NCBI GenBank assembly: GCA_910586425.1
Contig: CAJUHL010000060.1
Coordinates: forward strand, 1 to 9,451
Reading direction: 5' to 3'
Source: an uncultured Bacilli bacterium
Lineage (GTDB): Bacteria > Bacillota_I > Bacilli_A > RF39 > UBA660
DNA: 9,451 nucleotides
Under the pieces are notes generated by a model. That model searched no databases, had not been told where the DNA came from, and worked only from the letters and a program-made list of their open reading frames with translations. Shown piece by piece: positions 6,163-9,451 of the stretch. How positions within the stretch are numbered: the first letter of the stretch is position 1; each line of letters begins with the position of its first letter. The position numbers and the translations under genes were made by a program.

Positions 6163-7314
6163 TTAATCATTATAATTTAGTATACCATATTTTTCATCAA
6201 AAAACATAAAAATAGATTTTAAAGCAGCTAAAATTGGTGTAGAAACAGCCATTCCAAATATACCAAAGAAATATCCAAACACCAATAAACCAATAATTAT
6301 AGTAACTGGATGCAATTTCGTTGTCTTACTCATGATAAGTGGTTGCAAGAAATTACCCTCCAAAAATTGTATTACAGCAATCACGATTAAAGTAAATATT
6401 CCAACCATTGGTCCTTGTGAAAAGCCAACAATGACAGCTGGTGCTCCACCAATATAGGGTCCTGCAAAAGGAATTACATTGGTTATCCCACAGAACAGAC
6501 CAAATAATAGTGGTGCTTTTAAGCCAATTAACCATAATCCAAAAGATGTAATCACAAAAATAAGTGTACAATCCATTACAGCACCTTGCACAAAGCGCCT
6601 CAAAGAAGTATTGACATCATTGAATAAGTCTCTTGTATCATTTTGCATTTTTTTAGGAAGCAACGTAATTAAAACATCACTTGCATTATCAAAACTCATT
6701 AATAAATAAAAGCCGATAATTAAACCAACTACAAAACTTCCTGCACCAGAAAAGAAATTACTAATAAAATTAACGGTCATTTCTGGTAACGCCCTCGTGA
6801 GCCCTATCCCAAATTCCTCTATTTTTTGAAACACATCTGCTTTCACTGCAAGGGCATCAAAACCATCAAAATGGTTTAATTGTTCAAATCCTTTATCAAT
6901 CCATCCTTGTACTGTATCCAAAATAGAAGGTAATGTTTTTGCAAATTCATTGATTTGTTCTCCTAAAACAGGAACAATAGATCCAACTACAATAACAATA
7001 CCACCAATCAATAAGACATAAGTAATAATGGTTCCATATCCTCTACGAATCCCTTTTTTCTTAAGCCATTTGACAAATGGATCAAAAAGCCATGCGATAA
7101 ATAAGCCAATAAAAAGTGGAGAAATTGTTTTGAGTAAAACAATCAAAGTACTCTTGAGTTTCAATTCTTTGAATAGAATCGTTAAAATATAAAATGCCAA
7201 AATCACTAGTAATACATATACAATTTTTAATATTTTTTCAGAGGTACTAATGACATGATTGAGTTTATTATAATCAATCATTTTTTCTTGAGATTTTTCT
7301 TTTTTTTGAAACAT
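6163..7314 (-). CDS. AI-2E family transporter (YrrI-like permease)
   Basis: This 383-residue polytopic membrane protein is of normal length for PF01594. About eight hydrophobic segments are seen: 30-48, 58-80, 97-117, 183-206, 245-265, 267-299, 302-318 and 336-368. A soluble stretch (about 118-180) falls between segments 3 and 4, as usual for the family. The conserved core includes GITNVIPFAGPYIGG (276-290), LEGNFLQPLIMSKTTKLHP (318-336) and FGIFGMAVSTPILA (350-363). Members are reported variously as exporters of AI-2 or as Na+/H+ antiporters, so the substrate here is open. A homologue (YrrI) lies before the T-box and alaS in B. subtilis, so the position is conserved. The TAA stop lies at the T-box 5' end, and the T-box promoter is inside its last codons. 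It has its own extended -10 promoter and an AAAGGA ribosome binding site. Confidence 0.93.
   Translation of the reverse strand: MFQKKEKSQEKMIDYNKLNHVISTSEKILKIVYVLLVILAFYILTILFKELKLKSTLIVLLKTISPLFIGLFIAWLFDPFVKWLKKKGIRRGYGTIITYVLLIGGIVIVVGSIVPVLGEQINEFAKTLPSILDTVQGWIDKGFEQLNHFDGFDALAVKADVFQKIEEFGIGLTRALPEMTVNFISNFFSGAGSFVVGLIIGFYLLMSFDNASDVLITLLPKKMQNDTRDLFNDVNTSLRRFVQGAVMDCTLIFVITSFGLWLIGLKAPLLFGLFCGITNVIPFAGPYIGGAPAVIVGFSQGPMVGIFTLIVIAVIQFLEGNFLQPLIMSKTTKLHPVTIIIGLLVFGYFFGIFGMAVSTPILAALKSIFMFFDEKYGILNYND
6179..6187 (-). promoter_or_regulatory. Putative extended -10 promoter for the T-box operon
   Basis: TGGTATACT on the minus strand (TGn plus a five-of-six -10) lies in the last codons of the AI-2E gene, with predicted start near 6172, just before stem I of the T-box. 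No good -35 is seen. A second AT-rich hexamer, TATAAT (6169-6174), lies a little further on. Readthrough from the AI-2E promoter is also possible. Confidence 0.5.
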
Positions 7315-7338
7315 AGGTCACCCATCCTTTATGTGTAT

Positions 7339-7347
7339 ATTATACCA
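7339..7347 (-). promoter_or_regulatory. Extended -10 promoter of the AI-2E permease gene
   Basis: TGGTATAAT, a perfect extended -10, lies 25 bases upstream of the ATG at 7314. The -35 region is poor, as is common for extended -10 promoters. It sits in the 78-bp gap after trxA, where no convincing terminator is seen. Confidence 0.65.
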
Positions 7348-7392
7348 AATATTGGTTAAAAATACTACACAAATGAAAAAAATGACATACAA

Positions 7393-7704
7393 TCATTTAT
7401 TTTCATTTACCCATTCTTCTATCAATTCTTTTGGCATATATCCATTCTTGGTAGCAACTGGTTTTCCATTTTTAAATAAAATCATAGTTGGTACACTCAT
7501 AATACCATATGTTCTAGCCAAATTGTTGTTTTCATCCACATCAATTTTAACCACTTTCACTTCACTTCGTTCATTTGCAATCTCTTCTAATACAGGTCCT
7601 AACATTTTACAAGGACCACACCATGTTGCAAAAAAGTCAACAATTGTGAAATCATTGTCGATCAATTCATTAAAGTTATTTTCATTTCCTATTATTACAC
7701 TCAT
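7393..7704 (-). CDS. trxA: Thioredoxin
   Basis: The 103-residue thioredoxin fold is complete. The active site is WCGPC (28-32, redox cysteines C29 and C32), the buried aspartate equivalent is D23 (IVDFFATW), and the cis-proline is P72 in SVPT (70-73), followed by FKNGKPV (77-83) and a C-terminal helix ending in VNENK. There is no signal peptide, so it acts in the cytoplasm as a general disulfide reductase, normally recycled by thioredoxin reductase, which is not in this window. The ATG overlaps the cvpA stop as ATGA, and an AAAGGA ribosome binding site lies in the cvpA end, so the two are translationally coupled. No clear terminator follows. Confidence 0.97.
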   Translation of the reverse strand: MSVIIGNENNFNELIDNDFTIVDFFATWCGPCKMLGPVLEEIANERSEVKVVKIDVDENNNLARTYGIMSVPTMILFKNGKPVATKNGYMPKELIEEWVNENK

Positions 7705-8456
7705 TTTTGTTCTTCCTTTCTTTCTCTACATTCACGAGCGGTATGATTGCGGTAACATTCTAATACCTCTTCTACCCCATCGATTTGTAATTTGTCTTTT
7801 TCAATCAATCGATCAACGGAATCGACTGTAATGATATTATATCCTAGAAATAAATCCAGAGTATCTCTATTAAAATCATTGGCATTTGGTGTTTGTTCAT
7901 ATTTCTCCTTCAAAGATGTAAACTCCTCTACTACTTTTAAGGTTTCATTTGCAAATCCAGATAAAATTGGTGTGTTTTTTAAAATACCTGGTCTTAATTT
8001 AGAATTTTCGACCACTTCAATGTGAAGTACAGGCAAACTTAAAATATACAAGATAATGAATATCCATACAAAAGATTCAATCACACCTACAATTGCTCCC
8101 AGTATTTTAGAGGGGATTCCTAACACAATAGTAAAACTTAAAATGCGTTCAAAAACGGAACTTGCAAAAATCAATATTTTCAACACAAAAGTAAATAATG
8201 CAATTAAAATAAATAAAGAAAATAATTCATACAAGGCAATATTTAAAATGGTTACACCTTTTAATACACCTCCAAATTTAAAAAATGGTAAATGCTCATA
8301 TAAAAAAATAGAAACGGGATTTTTGAGCCAAAAAGCAAGGACAACAACTAAAAATACACCAAGAAATGATAGAACTTGTTTGGTAAAACCTCTTTTAAAT
8401 CCAAATACAGCTCCTGATAATATGATTAATATAATCACTGCATCTATTATGTTCAT
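7701..8456 (-). CDS. cvpA: CvpA family membrane protein
   Basis: This 251-residue protein has four predicted membrane segments at about 4-20, 29-44, 70-97 and 116-141. The family opening is MNIIDAVIILIILSGAVFGFKRGF, which matches the usual NxxD start and the GxxRG turn of CvpA/PF02674. The C-terminal third (about 145-251) is soluble, charged and probably helical, longer than in minimal CvpA proteins. Founding members are linked to colicin V production in E. coli, and the family has been tied to envelope homeostasis; the biochemical role is not established. An open frame extends upstream to 8522, but the ATG at 8456 has a GAAGGGA ribosome binding site and gives the family N-terminus. In Bacillus, the CvpA gene yshB lies close to rnhC, which is also the divergent neighbour here. 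It overlaps trxA by four bases. Confidence 0.86.
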   Translation of the reverse strand: MNIIDAVIILIILSGAVFGFKRGFTKQVLSFLGVFLVVVLAFWLKNPVSIFLYEHLPFFKFGGVLKGVTILNIALYELFSLFILIALFTFVLKILIFASSVFERILSFTIVLGIPSKILGAIVGVIESFVWIFIILYILSLPVLHIEVVENSKLRPGILKNTPILSGFANETLKVVEEFTSLKEKYEQTPNANDFNRDTLDLFLGYNIITVDSVDRLIEKDKLQIDGVEEVLECYRNHTARECRERKEEQK

Positions 8457-8481
8457 ATCATTATCATTCCCTTCTAATTTA

Positions 8482-8487
8482 ATTATA
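8482..8487 (-). promoter_or_regulatory. Putative -10 of the cvpA-trxA operon
   Basis: A perfect TATAAT on the minus strand lies about 25 bases before the cvpA ATG at 8456, downstream of pyrimidine-rich DNA. The best -35 at 17 bases is weak. It shares the short divergent gap with the rnhC promoter. Confidence 0.5.
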
Positions 8488-8528
8488 TTACAAAAAATAG
8501 AAAAAAGAAAGAAATAATCCACTCATTA

Positions 8529-8537
8529 TGATAAAAT
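8529..8537 (+). promoter_or_regulatory. Putative extended -10 promoter of rnhC
   Basis: TGATAAAAT on the plus strand (TGn plus five of six -10 bases) lies 21 bases before the ATG at 8559. No good -35 is visible. The same nine bases form the -10 region of the ireB operon on the other strand. Confidence 0.5.
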
Positions 8538-8558
8538 GGTAATAGATGGAGTGATAAC

Positions 8559-9451
8559 ATGACAATCTCATTTAAAATCAGTGATAATACAAAAGAAAAA
8601 ATGATAGAATATTTTGAAGACAAAAAAAGGCCCAAAACCCCTGCTTATGCTATTTTTCAAGCAGATGAAGCAGATACCGTTATAACATTATATGAATCAG
8701 GTAAGGTTGTATTTCAGGGGGTTAGTGCAGATGTTGATGCAGCTTTATGGAAGGAAACAGAAAAGCATTTGAACCCTTTATCCAATATAAAAGAAAAAAA
8801 CAGTGAAAACAAAAAGGCAAAAGAAATAATCGTGAACTCAAAAATTTATCAATCTTCTACCATTGGGTCAGATGAAGTAGGAACAGGGGACTATTTTGGT
8901 CCAATTGTTGTAACAGGAGCTTATGTTGCGAAAGAAAATATTCCTTTTTTAGAGGAATTGGGCGTCAAAGATTCTAAAAAATTAGATGACACTAAAATTC
9001 TAGAAATAGTTCCTAAAATGATTCAAAAGATACCATATGCTTGTTACATATTATCCAATCAAGAGTACAATCAAAAGTATAGTGAAGACATCCATATGAA
9101 TAAGATTAAAGCAATTTTACATAATAAGGTTTTACTCGCTATGACTGAAAAATTTCCAAATACAGATTATGTAGTAGTCGATGAATTTGCTTCCCCTAAA
9201 TTGTATTTCAATTATTTGAAAGATACCAAATCGTTCCGCAATATTACTTTTATGACAAAAGCAGAAAGTAAATGTTTATCAGTTGCTTGTGCTTCTATGA
9301 TTAGCCGTTATGTTTTTATCAAAGAGTTTGAAAAAATAGAAAAAATAGTTGGTACTCATTTACCAAAAGGAGCAAGTACCTTGGTAGATGAGGCAGGCGT
9401 CAAATTGGTACAAACACATGGAATAGATATTTTAAAGCAAATTGCCAAATT
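8559..9451 (+). CDS. rnhC: Ribonuclease HIII, 3' end cut by window edge
   Basis: RNase HIII cuts the RNA strand of RNA-DNA hybrids, removing primers and R-loops. From the ATG there are 297 codons without a stop. The N-terminal part (1-70) fits the TBP-like hybrid-binding domain (AYAIFQADEADTVITLYESGKVVFQG, residues 29-54), joined by a lysine-rich linker (78-95). The type 2 RNase H core begins with GSDEVGTGDYFGP (103-115), carrying catalytic D105 and E106. D208 in VVVDEF (205-210) and an acidic residue near E236 (FMTKAESKCLSVACASMISR) complete the site. The glycine-rich stretch LPKGAS (268-273) is also typical. The family is about 300-315 residues, so only a few residues are missing. A GGAG ribosome binding site lies seven bases before the ATG. 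It is divergent from cvpA and is the only plus-strand gene. Confidence 0.95.
   Translation, partial: MTISFKISDNTKEKMIEYFEDKKRPKTPAYAIFQADEADTVITLYESGKVVFQGVSADVDAALWKETEKHLNPLSNIKEKNSENKKAKEIIVNSKIYQSSTIGSDEVGTGDYFGPIVVTGAYVAKENIPFLEELGVKDSKKLDDTKILEIVPKMIQKIPYACYILSNQEYNQKYSEDIHMNKIKAILHNKVLLAMTEKFPNTDYVVVDEFASPKLYFNYLKDTKSFRNITFMTKAESKCLSVACASMISRYVFIKEFEKIEKIVGTHLPKGASTLVDEAGVKLVQTHGIDILKQIAK

Noticed and set aside
7371..7408. Inverted repeat AAATGAAAA / TTTTCATTT at the trxA end as a terminator
   Set aside because: The stem is AT-only apart from one pair, the loop is about 20 bases and no U run follows on the minus strand.
8457..8522. N-terminal extension of cvpA to 8522
   Set aside because: It would overlap the -10 box, while the ATG at 8456 has a ribosome binding site and gives the CvpA family N-terminus.
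1..9451. Mycoplasma-type genetic code (TGA as Trp)
   Set aside because: TGA ends cvpA, the kinase gene and alaS at the expected family C-termini, and tryptophan is coded by TGG.

Overview
This is a low-GC, AT-rich window from a Firmicutes-like bacterium, most likely an uncultured member of the Bacilli/Erysipelotrichia/RF39 side of the phylum. The reasons are the strong AGGAGG-type ribosome binding sites, a T-box riboswitch, and a gene order that (from memory) matches the Bacillus subtilis alaS neighbourhood: an AI-2E-family membrane protein, alaS, ireB (yrzL), ruvX (yrrK), DUF1292 (yrzB), mltG (yrrL) and a yrrM/trmR-like methyltransferase. TGA is used as a stop in several genes, so the code is the standard bacterial one rather than the Mycoplasma code. 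All genes are on the minus strand except rnhC at the right end.

Layout, read in the direction of transcription from right to left. A divergent promoter region (about 8457-8558) separates rnhC (RNase HIII, cut by the right edge after about 297 residues) from a cvpA-trxA pair whose genes overlap by ATGA. Next comes an AI-2E-family permease with its own extended -10 promoter. Directly after its stop codon starts a complete alanine-type T-box leader (about 6160-5970) with specifier GCU, antiterminator and terminator. It controls a P-loop nucleotide-kinase-like gene, alaS and mscL, which are packed with 1-4 base gaps and end at a strong terminator. A second operon, ireB-ruvX-DUF1292-mltG-trmR-like, has its own promoter and a terminator folded over the last stop codon. 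The left edge holds a separate TPR-like gene, cut by the window, containing two identical 114-bp tandem repeats.

The operons join translation (alaS, tRNA wobble methylation), nucleic acid maintenance (ruvX, rnhC, the putative nucleotide kinase), cell envelope control (ireB, mltG, mscL, AI-2E permease, CvpA) and thiol redox balance (trxA). The most unusual points are as follows. AlaRS is a compact 583-residue form that lacks both the beta-barrel before the editing domain and the C-Ala domain, yet sits at the conserved T-box locus. A dNMP-kinase-like gene sits between the T-box and alaS. The TPR-like gene has a 38-residue repeat duplicated without a single base change. I found no CRISPR array, insertion sequence, tRNA or rRNA, and no intergenic stretch over 300 bp.
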